A stretch of 64,000 bases of DNA from Melieria omissa (Eukaryota > Arthropoda > Insecta > Diptera > Ulidiidae). Under the pieces are notes generated by a model. It searched no databases and had not been told where the DNA came from. It was given only the letters and a program-made list of their open reading frames with translations. The stretch is from positions 106,401,486 to 106,465,485 of the forward strand of contig OZ020269.1 of assembly GCA_963971225.1 (NCBI GenBank). Direction: 5' to 3'. Shown here one piece after another: positions 33,673-43,530 of the stretch (its first letter is position 1; every line of letters begins with the position of its first letter). The position numbers and the translations under genes were made by a program.

Positions 33673-35157
33673 ATGTGGAAGTTTGTTGTCTAAGGTAACA
33701 TTAGAATGTATAATGATTTCTTTTCTGCACAGTTGACATAACAGTATTAAAAAATTGTTGTTGTAATAATAAATTTATGACTGTAATTAACTCGACGGCA
33801 TACTCGTAGGCTTCGGTGCTCGTCTACTTAACATAGCAGTTTGAATTTCAAACTTTGAAACTGTATTTTCATCCCCGCTTCGTCACAGAGGTGTCCAAAT
33901 TTATTACACTCGTGTGTGTATGATTACATACAGTCGCTAGAAGCGAGTGAGAACTTTGTAAATTTTTCAACTCACCAGAATTTCAAGTATTTATGACAAC
34001 ATTAGAATACCAATGAATATTCTTCTTTTTTCTTACGCTCATCTATTGCGTCCGACTCAAACCGGATTTCGTATGGAATTTCATTTTTGTTTTTTGGAAT
34101 TATTTGTCTAGTATTTTTAGAATTTATTATTTAAATGATTAAGCATATTTTTTATTTTTATGATTTCTGTCCCAATTGCTGCTTCGCGCTCTGAATAGTT
34201 TCAATCGTTGCAATTTCCTTGCATACTCGCACACAAACACATTTTTAATGGCATCCTTAGCGGTCGAGCACTCAGAGCCAATAAATTTCAACAGAAGGAC
34301 GATAGTCGGATCTCAGCGGGAAGCCATTGAGTTGGCGTTTCTGTGCGTTTTCAGCTTTTAGCTGAGTGGAATTTGTATTTTATGGACATCAAAATATATC
34401 CTGATTCTATAAGATTTGTGTGAAAATAAATGTGAAACGATGTAGCGGGTGAAAAGTTGGGAAAGTGAAGGAAATATTTCAATGATCATAAAATGTTTGA
34501 GGTTAGGTGTGGGACCAGTGAAGCGCTCTGTGCCATTGGGTCGAAAGTGAAAGTGTTTTACGCTAAGTTCAAAGAAAGACTCTGTGTTCATGGACCTCAA
34601 AGTCCTTTCAAAACTGAGGAGGCCCTTCAATGTTTGGTGGAACCCACTGCGAAGTTACTCGTCATCACGAAATCATCCAATGACTTCTTACTGACAGCTA
34701 AATAAGCAAGAAAACTCTTTTAGTTTTAGATCATTTTGAGGTTATGACGAGAAAACGCAAAACTGTTGAGCTCTCCGATAAAATGTGTGACCAAAATTTA
34801 AGACTGCAACGTGCCAAAGTGGCCAACAAAGTGACAGCAGCATGACGGATACTTAACAGCAGCAACACGCACATCGAAAACTGTCGACGGAAATGGTTTG
34901 GCGCGGGAACGCTTACCGAGTGGATTACTTAGGAGCGGTTAGGGCTGCTTGAGTTTCCTTCAACGGTTATTTGTGCGCTCCCCTCGTGTTTCTGCAATTG
35001 TCAACATTTATTGCAGCAATGCGAAACCAAGAACACGCGTGTCCGCAACATGTGTTGTCATTGCCAGCGGTTCAGCTCGACGCCAAGGACGTTTAAGGTG
35101 ACAATGTGCAACTGGATTAGGGCACTAAGCGTTCGAACGATTTGTAGCTGCAGATAA
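33673..35157. other. intergenic, no recognised feature
   Basis: No gene is supported. Short frames near 34.2-34.7 kb lack domains. The last 400 bp before the P450 3' end are richer in G and C. Confidence 0.5.
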
Positions 35158-35163
35158 TTTATT
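35158..35163 (-). terminator. poly(A) signal for P450 copy A
   Basis: AATAAA reads on the minus strand 79 bases beyond the stop codon of the P450 gene, a normal distance for a cleavage signal. It is the first such hexamer downstream. Confidence 0.6.
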
Positions 35164-35241
35164 CGTTCAAACAAACAGTTTGCTTATATAACTTAAAAGA
35201 AAAAAACCATTAAATTAAGGATTTGGCATGAAAATCTCCCA

Positions 35242-36981
35242 TCAGTTGTCGACTCGCTCCATCTTTACATAGAGTCCACCTTTGGCAGAGAGCAGCACTG
35301 CGTACGGATCGAAATGCACACGGCAGGGCGTCTGGTCGAAGGCCACCGCGCGGTGATTACGCAGCGCGTGCAGCAGACCCAGCTTTGTCTGAAGCAAACC
35401 TATACGCAGACCGATGCAGTTGTGCGGTCCAATACCGAAGGGCATGTAGGCGTCCATGTTGAGGTTCTTGCGATTCGCGGGTGCAAAGCGTTCCGGGTCG
35501 AACTTATCCGGTTCGGGCCAGTACTACAAAACAAACAGATTATGAAACTGAGGAACCGCTTACAGGGTGCATGGGGACTTACGCGTTCATCGCGGTGTAT
35601 GGCCAGCAACGAAACGTGCATCGCTGTGCCAGCTGGGACCACATAGTCGCTGAACGGCGCCAGCGAGTAGCCAGCCTCATTGGTGCATTCGCGTTCGAGG
35701 AACCCCACCACCGGGTACTTGCGCAGCGTCTCGTCCACTACCTGGCCGAGGTAGGACAACTCGTGCAGCTTGTCGTAGGTCACGGTGTCCTCTGTGCCGA
35801 AGGCATCGAGTATTTCCGCGCGTAGACGCTCCTGCAGCTCTGGATGCATCGCCAACTCGTACAGCGCGAAAGCCATTGTCGACGAGGACGTCTCATAGCC
35901 GGCGGTGTGAAATATGGCCGCTTGGGCCACTAGGAAGTCTAAGTTTTTGGCCGGATGTTGCTTTTCGGGCTCCGCTTGAGTTTCCCGCTTCAACGCGAGC
36001 AGTGTGTCGATGAAATCGTTGCGCGTGGCGCCCGTTTGCTCTCGTTCGGCCATGATGTGCTTGACGCTGCTGCGCAGAAACTCGGTCGTCTCTTGCGTGA
36101 AGAACTTAATGCGCAGTAGCGCTGTAAGTGCGGGTATGAAAAGAATGCAGAAGAAGGACAAGGCGCGCCGCGTGGTTACTGCAAAAATGGCGCGACTGTG
36201 TAGGTAGAATGGGCTGTTGGCGTCGCGCAGACTACCGGCACGTATTCCGAAGGCGGTGCTACCAATCATTTCGTTAGTGAAGCGGCCGCAAATGTCCTTC
36301 AAGTCGATGCCAGCGTCCTTGGGCAGGGAATTCACCAGCACTTCGAGCTCTTGGCCGATCTGTTATGGGCGGAAGTGTCAATAAATAAATAATTGAGTGG
36401 CCGATTTGGCGTCCCAAGATTTCGACGAAATTGGGATCTTCATTGCTTCCCAACCATCCAAACTGCAACTTGAATTATTCAGCTTGAAAACTATTTCTTT
36501 TCTTTCTCGCACTCACCTCCGTCATTAGTGGATACATTTGCTTTAATTTTCCACTGGTAAAAGTAGGCGACAGTTTTGCTCGCAGCTCCCGCCATTCCGG
36601 ATTACGTATAAAAAACAGATTATTGTATCCCAACGGATCGTGGAGCGAATCGAGTTGCATCACACGATTCGAGAAGCTATTAAAGTCTTTGATCATGATG
36701 CGTTTGATGAGGTCCAGGTCGCGTATCAGCAGCGAGGGGCGAAACAGTGCGTAGAAGCCGATCAGCGGCGCGGACGGTGGTACACTTTTGTCCTGGTGCA
36801 ACGCGCACATCTGACCCAGAAAACTGGACTGGAAGGTGAACATGTCGCGCAGATTTCCAAACAGCGTCGTCGGTTGTATGTAGGGAACATTGTGGCGACT
36901 CCAGTAGCTGTGCAGGTGGCGTTGCCAGTAGTAGAGGCAGAGGCACACTGTGGCCGCAAACAATATCAGTTCGATTAGCAT
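35242..36981 (-). CDS. CYP6G-like cytochrome P450, copy A (3 exons)
   Basis: Microsomal haem-thiolate mono-oxygenase. CYP6 enzymes oxidise xenobiotics with electrons from NADPH-P450 reductase. Exons are 36981-36517, 36359-35583 and 35523-35242; both introns (157 and 59 nt) have GT-AG ends and phase 0. The product is 507 aa, a normal length. Residues 1-20 form the membrane anchor (MLIELILFAATVCLCLYYWQ). Landmarks are the C-helix W130-R134, I-helix AGYET at 308-312, ExxR at 365-368, PERF at 424-427 and the haem loop FGIGPHNCIG at 443-452 with Cys450 as ligand. The PHNCIG loop, DPLGYNNLFF and FTSGKLKQMY segments resemble remembered Drosophila CYP6G proteins. An in-frame ATG lies upstream at 37188, but only 36981 yields the anchor as N-terminus. 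No break is seen. Confidence 0.93.
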
Positions 36982-37632
36982 TTCAAGACTCGCGAGGACG
37001 GATGGAATAAGTAGACAGCGAACACCGATATGGTCGGCGTTATGTGCGATACTAATCCAGCGTTGGAATTGTTTTGAGTTTATTAAATCAAAATTGGAAA
37101 AGTTAAACGAGTTTACAGCGAAGAAGTGTGCTAGACAGGTGAGCGTCGCTGACTGGCGGCGCTTAGCCGAAGTTGGAGAGCGCCACAATAAGAACCGAGG
37201 CAGCCGAAACTTCTTCTAAAGACGCGCACAGTGCGGTCAGCTACCGAGATATTTTGGTTATCTATCGCATAGAATAAATAATAAATGCGCACTCGGCGAC
37301 ACTCGTACGTCAAGGTCGCGTTTGCGTCACTCTCAGTTCGAGTTGGAACGGAGCGAATATTTTGTGATATCGGAGAACAAATGTTTATTTTAGTTGAATT
37401 TTGAGCGATTTGTTATTAAAGACGCCAAATGTGCTCAGTGTATTTTTTTTTTGTTTTTGTATATTCAAATTGTAAAAGCTTGGAAGCACATTTGGCAAAA
37501 AATCGCTCGAATTATCATAAATAAAAGTCTTATCGAATACTATGAATCTGCTAATTTTCGGGTAAGACTTTTGCTTAGTCATATGAGTAAACAAAACTTT
37601 GAGTGATAAGAAACAATTCCAATAATAGTGAT
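36982..37632 (-). promoter_or_regulatory. upstream region of P450 copy A, shared with copy B
   Basis: This flank aligns with 40784-41413 upstream of copy B, ending in both at AATAATAGTGAT. Shared stretches include GCGCACAGTGCGGTCAGCT, TAAATGCGCACYCGGCGACA, CGAGCGAATATTTTGTGATAT and AAAAGTCTTATCGAATACTATGAATCTG. It should hold the core promoter and 5' UTR. I cannot fix the transcription start. Confidence 0.55.
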
Positions 37633-37644
37633 TTGATTATAAAT

Positions 37645-37897
37645 TAGATTTATATGTTGAACGTGTTTTCAACTGCAGGACTTTCGAAGCGATAGAAATA
37701 GCGTTAGAAGGACTAAGGATGTCTACAACTCTCAATCAGCTATGCTGGAAAGCAAGAGAATTAAGTCCAGCTAGGAAATGTACATAGATCTGTCAGAAAA
37801 AACAGCACGCGGATGTCCTCAAAAGGGGACATTATCCCGCATTCTATGGTCTGTAGTCCTTGATGGATTAACCGCTCTCTCTTGGAACAAGGATATT
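37645..37897 (+). mobile_element. LINE reverse transcriptase fragment (copy 1)
   Basis: Degenerate plus-strand translation includes FNCRTFEAIEIALEGL and AMLESKRIKSS followed by a decayed RGCPQKG, matching the motif A to motif B region (AFNNTTYEAI ... RGCPQGGVLSPLLWS) of the LOA-like LINE at 54.9-57.6 kb. It has stops and frameshifts. A second copy of the same truncated fragment lies at 42690-42947. Confidence 0.7.
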
Positions 37898-38655
37898 TTT
37901 GGCCCGAAGTGCATCCTATTCGTAACCAGCAGGCCACCACGGTCGCGGAAATGCTTGTAAGCAACTGGGTGGCCACGTTCAGAGTTCCGCTGGAGTTGCA
38001 CTCGATTTAAGGCCAGAATTTCGAGTCTGCGATATTCAAGGGAGTGTGTGAGCTACTAGGAATAAGTAAAACTCGCACCACTCCTTTGTACCCGCAGTCC
38101 GACGGCAGGGTGGAACGATTCAATCAGACACTGGAAGAATATCTGCGGAAAGTGGTAGGCAGGAATCAAAGGAATAGGACACGCATATCTCTCTGTTCCT
38201 GATGGCGTATAGGTCAGTCCCGCACGATCATCACTCACTCCAGCCCGAGCAGTGGTCGGCACAGAGTTGAGGTTGCCTGCTAACTTGAAGTTCGGAGTAG
38301 TACCACGACGGAAGGCGCTAGGACTGATTACGTGATCAATAAGCGGTCGGAACTGGAAGAAATCCACCAGTTTTATAACAAGCCGTACCCAACTGGTCAG
38401 CGATCAGATGAAGCCAGATATTATCTACGGGCTAACACAGCAGGGTTCCAAGAAGGCGATCTGGTAATGCTCTACTACCCGCAGCGGAGGAAAGGTTTGT
38501 CTCCAAAACTTCAAACGTTATGGAAAGGACCGTACAAGGTCGTGACCAGGATTAATGACGTGGTATACAAGGTTCCACGCTGCTGCAATAGAAACGCTAG
38601 GCTGAAAGTATTAAATTTGGAGCGCCTGGCGTCTTATTCCGTCTTATTACGATGA
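37898..38655 (+). mobile_element. Ty3/gypsy integrase fragment, C-terminal part
   Basis: Plus-strand frames give an interrupted integrase core: a PEVHPIRNQQATTVAEML segment, then a region spanning the second catalytic Asp (mutated context), then TPLYPQSDGRVERFNQTLEE with the catalytic Glu. The frame 38332-38655 covers the C-terminal GPY/F-type domain (LWKGPYKVVTRINDVVYKV). Frameshifts between 38.15 and 38.33 kb inactivate it. The protein's N-terminal zinc-finger part is not here; a corresponding N-terminal piece lies at 42951-43129. Confidence 0.8.
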
Positions 38656-38813
38656 GGCACCCTGCCGCTGTGCTATGCATGAACGCTTTTACGGGCATAC
38701 GGACATTTTCGATATGGCAAGGATGCCTCGCGAAGGTAATGGGATGTGCGAGAACGATCGAGAGATAGTCCAATTGGAATGTGCGAGAACAATCGGCGCG
38801 ATAAGCAGACAAG

Positions 38814-38820
38814 TATAAAA
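38814..38820 (+). promoter_or_regulatory. TATA box of the gypsy LTR
   Basis: TATAAAA preceded by AAG and followed by a GC-rich leader, placed about 160 bp inside the presumed LTR and 113 bp before an AATAAA. This is the spacing expected of a U3-R arrangement. Confidence 0.5.
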
Positions 38821-38987
38821 AGCAGCCGGGTGCAGCGCAGAGGGAGAGTCTTATTTGAACGAGCAAAGGTGAAACACGGAATAGTCCAATAAGTGGTAAC
38901 AACTGCAAAGACAAGCAAAGTGTAAATTTGTGAATAAAGTGATTGTTGGTTTTTAATTGCGTTTTACATCGATTACTTGAAGTAGGT

Positions 38988-38993
38988 TTTATT
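38988..38993 (-). terminator. poly(A) signal candidate for P450 copy B
   Basis: AATAAA on the minus strand lies 72 bases beyond the copy B stop codon. It falls within or at the edge of the gypsy-derived sequence, so the gene may use a transposon-derived cleavage signal. Confidence 0.45.
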
Positions 38994-39064
38994 TATCAAG
39001 CACAATCCAGAGAGACGAATAAGCCTAAAGAACTAATTTTCGTAACAATATTTTATATCTCCCA

Positions 39065-40783
39065 TCAGTTGTCGACTCGTTCCATCTTCAGATGAATGCC
39101 ACCTATGGCAGAAAGCACCACTGTGTATGGATCGAACTGCAATTGCCGGGGCGTCTGGTCCAGCGCCACCACCCGGTAATTACGCATTGCGTGCAGCAGG
39201 CCCAGCTTTGTCTGTAGCAACCCTATACGCAGACCGATGCAGTTGTGCGGTCCAATACCGAAGGGCATGTAGGCGTCCATGTTGAGGTTCTTGCGATTCG
39301 CGGGTGCAAAGCGTTCCGGGTCGAACTTGTCCGGTTCGGGCCAGTACTACAAAACAAAGAGATATATGAAACTGAGGGAACACTAACAGGATGCATGGGA
39401 TTTACGCGTTCATCGCGATGTATTCCCAGCTGTGAAACGTGGATCGCTGTGCCGGCTGGGACCACATAGTCACTGAACGGCGCCAGCGAGTAGCCCAACT
39501 TGTCGGTGCACTCGCGCTCTAGAAAGCCCACCACCGGGTACTTGCGCAGCGTCTCGTCCACCACCTGGCCGAGGTAGGACAACTCGTGTAGCTTTTCGTA
39601 GGTCACGGTGTCGTCAGTACCGAAGGCAGCTCGTATTTCGGCACGAAGACGCTCCTGTAGCTCTGGATGCATTGCGAGCTCGTACAGCGCAAAAACCATC
39701 GTCGACGAGGTCGGTTCGTAGCCGGCGGTGTGAAATAGGGCCGCTTGTGCCACCAGAAAGTCTGAGTCTTTCGCCGGATGCTGCTTTTCGGGCTCTGCTT
39801 GAGCTTCTCGCTTCAATGCAAGCAGTGTATCGATGAAGTCGTTGCGTGTGACGCCCGTTCGCTCCCGCTCGGTCATGATGTGCACGACACTACTGCGCAG
39901 AAACTCGCTCGTCTGCTGCGTGAAGAGTTTGATGCGCAGCAGCGATGTGAGCGCCGGTATGAATAGAATGCAGAAGAAGGAAAGGGCGCGTCGTGCCGTG
40001 ATTGCAACTACTGCACGACTATGCTGGTAGAATTCGCTGTTGGCATCGCGCAGACTACCGGCGCGTATTCCGAAGGCGATGCTACCAACTATTTCGTTAG
40101 TGAAGCGGCCACAAATGTCCTTCATGTCTATGGCAGCATCCTTGGGCAGGGAATCAAGTAGCGTTTCGAGCTCTTGGCCGATCTGTTATGGGTGAAAGTG
40201 TCAATAAACAAATAACTGAATGATAGGTTTGGTGACTTAAAGAATGGACTCGATGGAATGAGGAAATCGGGACCTTCAATTCGGGTAGAAAACTATTCCT
40301 TTCCTTTCTCGCACTCACCTCCGTCATTAGCGGATACATTTTCTTTAATTTCCCACTGGTAAATGTTGGCGACAGTTTTGCTCGCAGCTCCCGCCACTCC
40401 GGATTACGTATAAAAAACAGATTATTGTATCCCAACGGATCGTGGTGCGGATCGAGTTTCATCACACGGTTCGAGAAGCTATTAAAGTCTTTGATCATGA
40501 TGCGTTTGATGAGGTCCACGTCGCGTATCAGCAGCGCGGGTCGATAGAGCGTATAGATTCCGATAAGCGGCGCGGACGGTGGTACACTTTTGTCCTGGTA
40601 CAATGCGCACATCTGTTCCAAAAATCCGGTCTTGAAGGTGAACATGTCGCGCAGATTTCCAAACAGCATCGTCGGTTGTATGTAGGGAACATTGTGGCGA
40701 CTCCAGTAGCTGTGCCGGTGGCGCTGCCAATAGTAGAGGCAGAGGCACACTGTGGCCGCAAACAATATCAGTTCGATTAGCAT
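39065..40783 (-). CDS. CYP6G-like cytochrome P450, copy B (3 exons)
   Basis: Tandem paralogue of copy A with exons 40783-40319, 40182-39406 and 39346-39065. Coding lengths are the same (465, 777, 282 nt), both introns (136 and 59 nt) are GT-AG and phase 0, and the product is again 507 aa. The anchor, C-helix WRELR at 130-134, ExxR at 365-368, PERF and the haem loop FGIGPHNCIG with Cys450 are conserved. The I-helix reads AGYEPTSST, so the usual Thr after the acidic residue (position 312, Thr in copy A) is Pro, with Thr displaced by one. That Thr normally assists proton delivery to bound oxygen, so activity may be altered. The second donor is GTAAAT rather than GTAAGT. The frame is otherwise intact, which argues against a pseudogene. 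Confidence 0.92.
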
Positions 40784-41413
40784 TTCAAGAGTTGCAAAGA
40801 CGGATCGAAAAAGCAGACAGCGAACACCGATGTGTTCGGCGTTATGTGCGATACTAATCCAGCGTTGGAATTGTTTTGAGTTTATTAAATTAAAATTGGG
40901 AAAATCAAACGAGTTTACAGCGAACAAGTGTGCTAGACAGGTGAGCGTCGCTGACTCGCGGCGATTAGCTGAGTTTGGAATGCGCCGCAATAAGTGCAGC
41001 CGAAATTTATTCTAAAGAGGCGCACAGTGCGGTCAGCTGCCGAGAAGTTTCGGTTTTCTGTCGTATCAAATAAATATTAAATGCGCACCCGGCGACATTC
41101 GTATGTCAAAGTAGCGTCTGCTCTGAGTTCGAGTTGGACTCGAGCGAATATTTTGTGATATTGGAGAACAACTGTTTAGTTAAATTTTGAGCGAATTCTT
41201 ATTAAAGACTTAAACAAAGCAGTTTATTTGAGTTGTTTTTTATACTCAAGTTGTAGAAGCTTGGAAGCACATTTGGCAAAAAATCGCTCGAATAATTATA
41301 AATAAAAGTCTTATCGAATACTATGAATCTGCCAATTTTTGTGTAAGATTTTTGCTTAGTCATATGAGTAAACAAAACTTTGAGTGACAAGAAACAATTC
41401 AAATAATAGTGAT
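40784..41413 (-). promoter_or_regulatory. upstream region of P450 copy B
   Basis: Homologous along its length to 36982-37632 upstream of copy A, with substitutions and small indels. Both end at AATAATAGTGAT, after which the copies diverge because of an inserted repeat here. Confidence 0.55.
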
Positions 41414-42680
41414 AGCTTTGCACACAAGTTTGAAGTCAATGGGCCCAAAATGGGCAAACAATTTAGTCGGAAAAAATATACCGCCAGTAGAATGACACAT
41501 CTATGAGACGATGGTATGCAAAACTTCAAAGCTTTCCAACTTATTGTTCCCAGGATATTCCACATTAAAAATTTGGGTTGTATGGACGGTGCCATGCCCC
41601 TCATCCAATAGCCACCCTACTCTCCCTGTCGAAGGGCACGTCGAAATCGTAATTATGTGCCAAATATCTTGTTGTGTGATTTGCAGTTCCAAAGTTATTG
41701 AAAACAATAAGGTCGCTTAAAAAGTACCACGCCCCTTGTCCAACGCCCATACAATTTAACCACTTGAACAACACGTCTAAGCCATGATGCTATAACAAAT
41801 TTCAATGCTAGTCGACTTATAATTCCGAAGATATTTCATATTAAAAACTTGGTTTCTACGGGCAGTGTCAGGCCCCTCGACCGATACTCACCCCATTCCC
41901 CATGTCGAAGGGCACATCTAAATCGTAGTTTGTGTCAAATCTCTTAACTGTGTGATTTGTAGTTCCAAAGCTATTCAAAACACTTGAGTTGCTTAAAAAG
42001 TGTCACGCCCCTTGTCCAATGCTCACAAAGTTTTACCAGTGAAACGGCACATCAAACGGTGGCCCGCACCAAATTTTAATGCTGCCCGATTTCTCATTCC
42101 GAAGATATTCCATATTGAAAATTTAAGTTGTATGGGCGGTGCCACGCCCCCTTGTCAAAAACCCACCCCATTCCCCCTATCGAATCGCTAAATCGTTTGA
42201 CACCCATATTGCTGTAACATATATATCATGGCTGATTTGTTATTATAGTGACCGTGGCGAGAAGGCGTATTAGGTGGGCGTGGTCAATCTTATATATCCT
42301 ATGTTAACATCAATGAAACACGGAATCATTTGGTATTAATACTGATTTACTTACATGTACCGTAGCTTCGTTTTGTTAGTTTAGTGGGCACGGAAAGTGG
42401 GCGTGGCCTTTTATATTATAGCCTATGTTTGCCGCAATGTAACGCTGAATCGTCTGATACCCATATTGCCTTACAAAAGCATACCATAGATGAGTTTTGT
42501 TACCATAGTGGGCGTAATAAGGGGGCGTGGTCAATCTCATATAGCCTATGTACCATTCCCACAGATTAAAAAATGTTTGGTGCTCATTTCATCTAAATAA
42601 GTTCAGTGGTTTTTGCCTGATTGTGGCTCAAAAAACGTCACACTTGTTTTTATAAATATACTTAATAGTATAGAAGTATA
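41414..42680. repeat. inserted block of tandem repeats (about 276-bp and 124-bp units)
   Basis: The block begins AGCTTTGCACACAAGTTTGAAG, as at 17831. It then holds three units of about 276 bp, marked by GATATTYCATATT-like words near 41553, 41830 and 42105, each followed by GGTGCCACGCCCC-like sequence. Next come three units of about 124 bp marked by GTGGGCGTGG near 42273, 42399 and 42521. It interrupts a junction that is continuous in the duplicate (P450 upstream region to LINE fragment), so it inserted after the segmental duplication. Confidence 0.7.
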
Positions 42681-42689
42681 GATATAGAT

Positions 42690-42947
42690 TAGATTTATGT
42701 GTTGAAGGAGCTTTCAACTACAGGACCTTTGAAGCGATAAGAACAGCGTTAGAAGGATTAGGGGTGCCTACAACTCTCATAAGAGGGATATCAGCTATGC
42801 TGGAAAGTAGGAGGATTAAGTCCAGCTAGGGGAAGTACATAGATCTGTCAGCGAAAACAGCACGCAGATGTCCTCAAAAGGGGCACTATGCCCCATGCTA
42901 TGGTCTGTAGTCGTTGATAGCCCGTTCTCCCATGGAGCAAGGATATT
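42690..42947 (+). mobile_element. LINE reverse transcriptase fragment (copy 2)
   Basis: The same piece of LINE as at 37645-37897, starting TAGATTTATRTGTTGAA and ending AGGATATT, with translation FNYRTFEAIRTALEGLGVP and AMLESRRIKSS. It has the same truncation points as copy 1, so the pair arose by duplication of one insertion and not by two insertions. Confidence 0.75.
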
Positions 42948-42950
42948 GTT

Positions 42951-43129
42951 TGCCAGGAGTCTGTATTTAATTGGACTAAGAGCGCTGTGAACGATGTTCG
43001 GCTGCGAAAGGGCCGACAAGAAGATCTCAGAGCCGCATGCAGCAGTACAACAAGGGAGCGCCCCATGCGAGCGAATTGCCATGGACTTTGCTGGCCTTTT
43101 CCCAATTAGCAACAAGGCATCAAAGGCCA
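42951..43129 (+). mobile_element. Ty3/gypsy integrase fragment, N-terminal part
   Basis: Plus-strand translation reads CERADKKISEPHA, then VQQGSAPCERIAMDFAG and LFPISNKA. This matches the end of the zinc-binding domain and the first catalytic Asp region of gypsy integrases (GAPxERIAxDxxGPFP). It stops about where the fragment at 37898 begins in the integrase, so the two loci hold complementary parts. It joins directly to P450-derived sequence at about 43130. Confidence 0.7.
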
Positions 43130-43133
43130 AAAT

Positions 43134-43530
43134 CAATATCAGTTCGATTAGCATTTCAAGACTTGCGAAGACGGATCGAAAAAGTGGACAGCGAACGAAT
43201 ACGAAAAGTAGACAGCGAGTACCGATGTGGTCGGGGTTATGTGCGATACTAATTCAGCGTTGGAATTGTTTGCAATTGAATGAAGTGAAATTGGTCAAAT
43301 TAATTGCGTAAGCTGCAAATGTGATTACTGATAACAGTGAGAGATTTTCATAATCTGGTTGGGGGTCGTTGACTGGACAAATACCGAGTTAGTCGAAGTG
43401 TATTCTATATTCGCACACAGAACAAAAGATGTCGAGAAGTATTGGTTATCTGTTGTATACAAAATAATAAACGCGCTTCATCATGGGTCAAGGTCACTCG
43501 AAGTAATCTAAATTAAAAACATTTTCGTAT
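43134..43530 (-). pseudogene. relic of a third CYP6G-like gene (5' end only)
   Basis: From CAATATCAGTTCGATTAGCAT (start codon at 43154) into the upstream flank, this segment matches copies A and B. It includes the first seven codons (MLIELIL), GGCGTTATGTGCGATACTAAT-like 5' sequence (here GGGGTTATG), and upstream motifs as far as about 43.5 kb. A short direct repeat of GGACAGCGAACG/AGACAGCGAG is added. Coding sequence after codon 7 or 8 is replaced by gypsy integrase sequence, so no enzyme is encoded. Confidence 0.8.

Larger units (their letters stand above)
38656..39030 (+). mobile_element. probable 3' LTR of the gypsy element
   Basis: The sequence follows directly after the integrase C-terminus and has the order of an LTR: a TATAAAA box at 38814-38820, a purine-rich start region downstream (GCAGAGGGAGAG), and AATAAA at 38933-38938. 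AATGTGCGAGAAC/GATGTGCGAGAACGATCG occurs twice (about 38723 and 38779). The exact LTR ends are unknown because the 5' LTR is absent. Confidence 0.55.

Noticed and set aside
36982..37188. A 69-codon N-terminal extension of P450 copy A
   Set aside because: The frame is open to an upstream ATG, but the extension would bury the membrane anchor. Microsomal P450s start directly with the anchor, as MLIELIL does. Its sequence is also conserved as non-coding upstream flank in the third relic, where no gene follows.
35481..37219. Open frames of 60-114 codons on the plus strand across the P450 exons
   Set aside because: They lie antisense to well-supported P450 exons and recur at equivalent places in both paralogues, as expected of shadows. 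No domain is recognisable.
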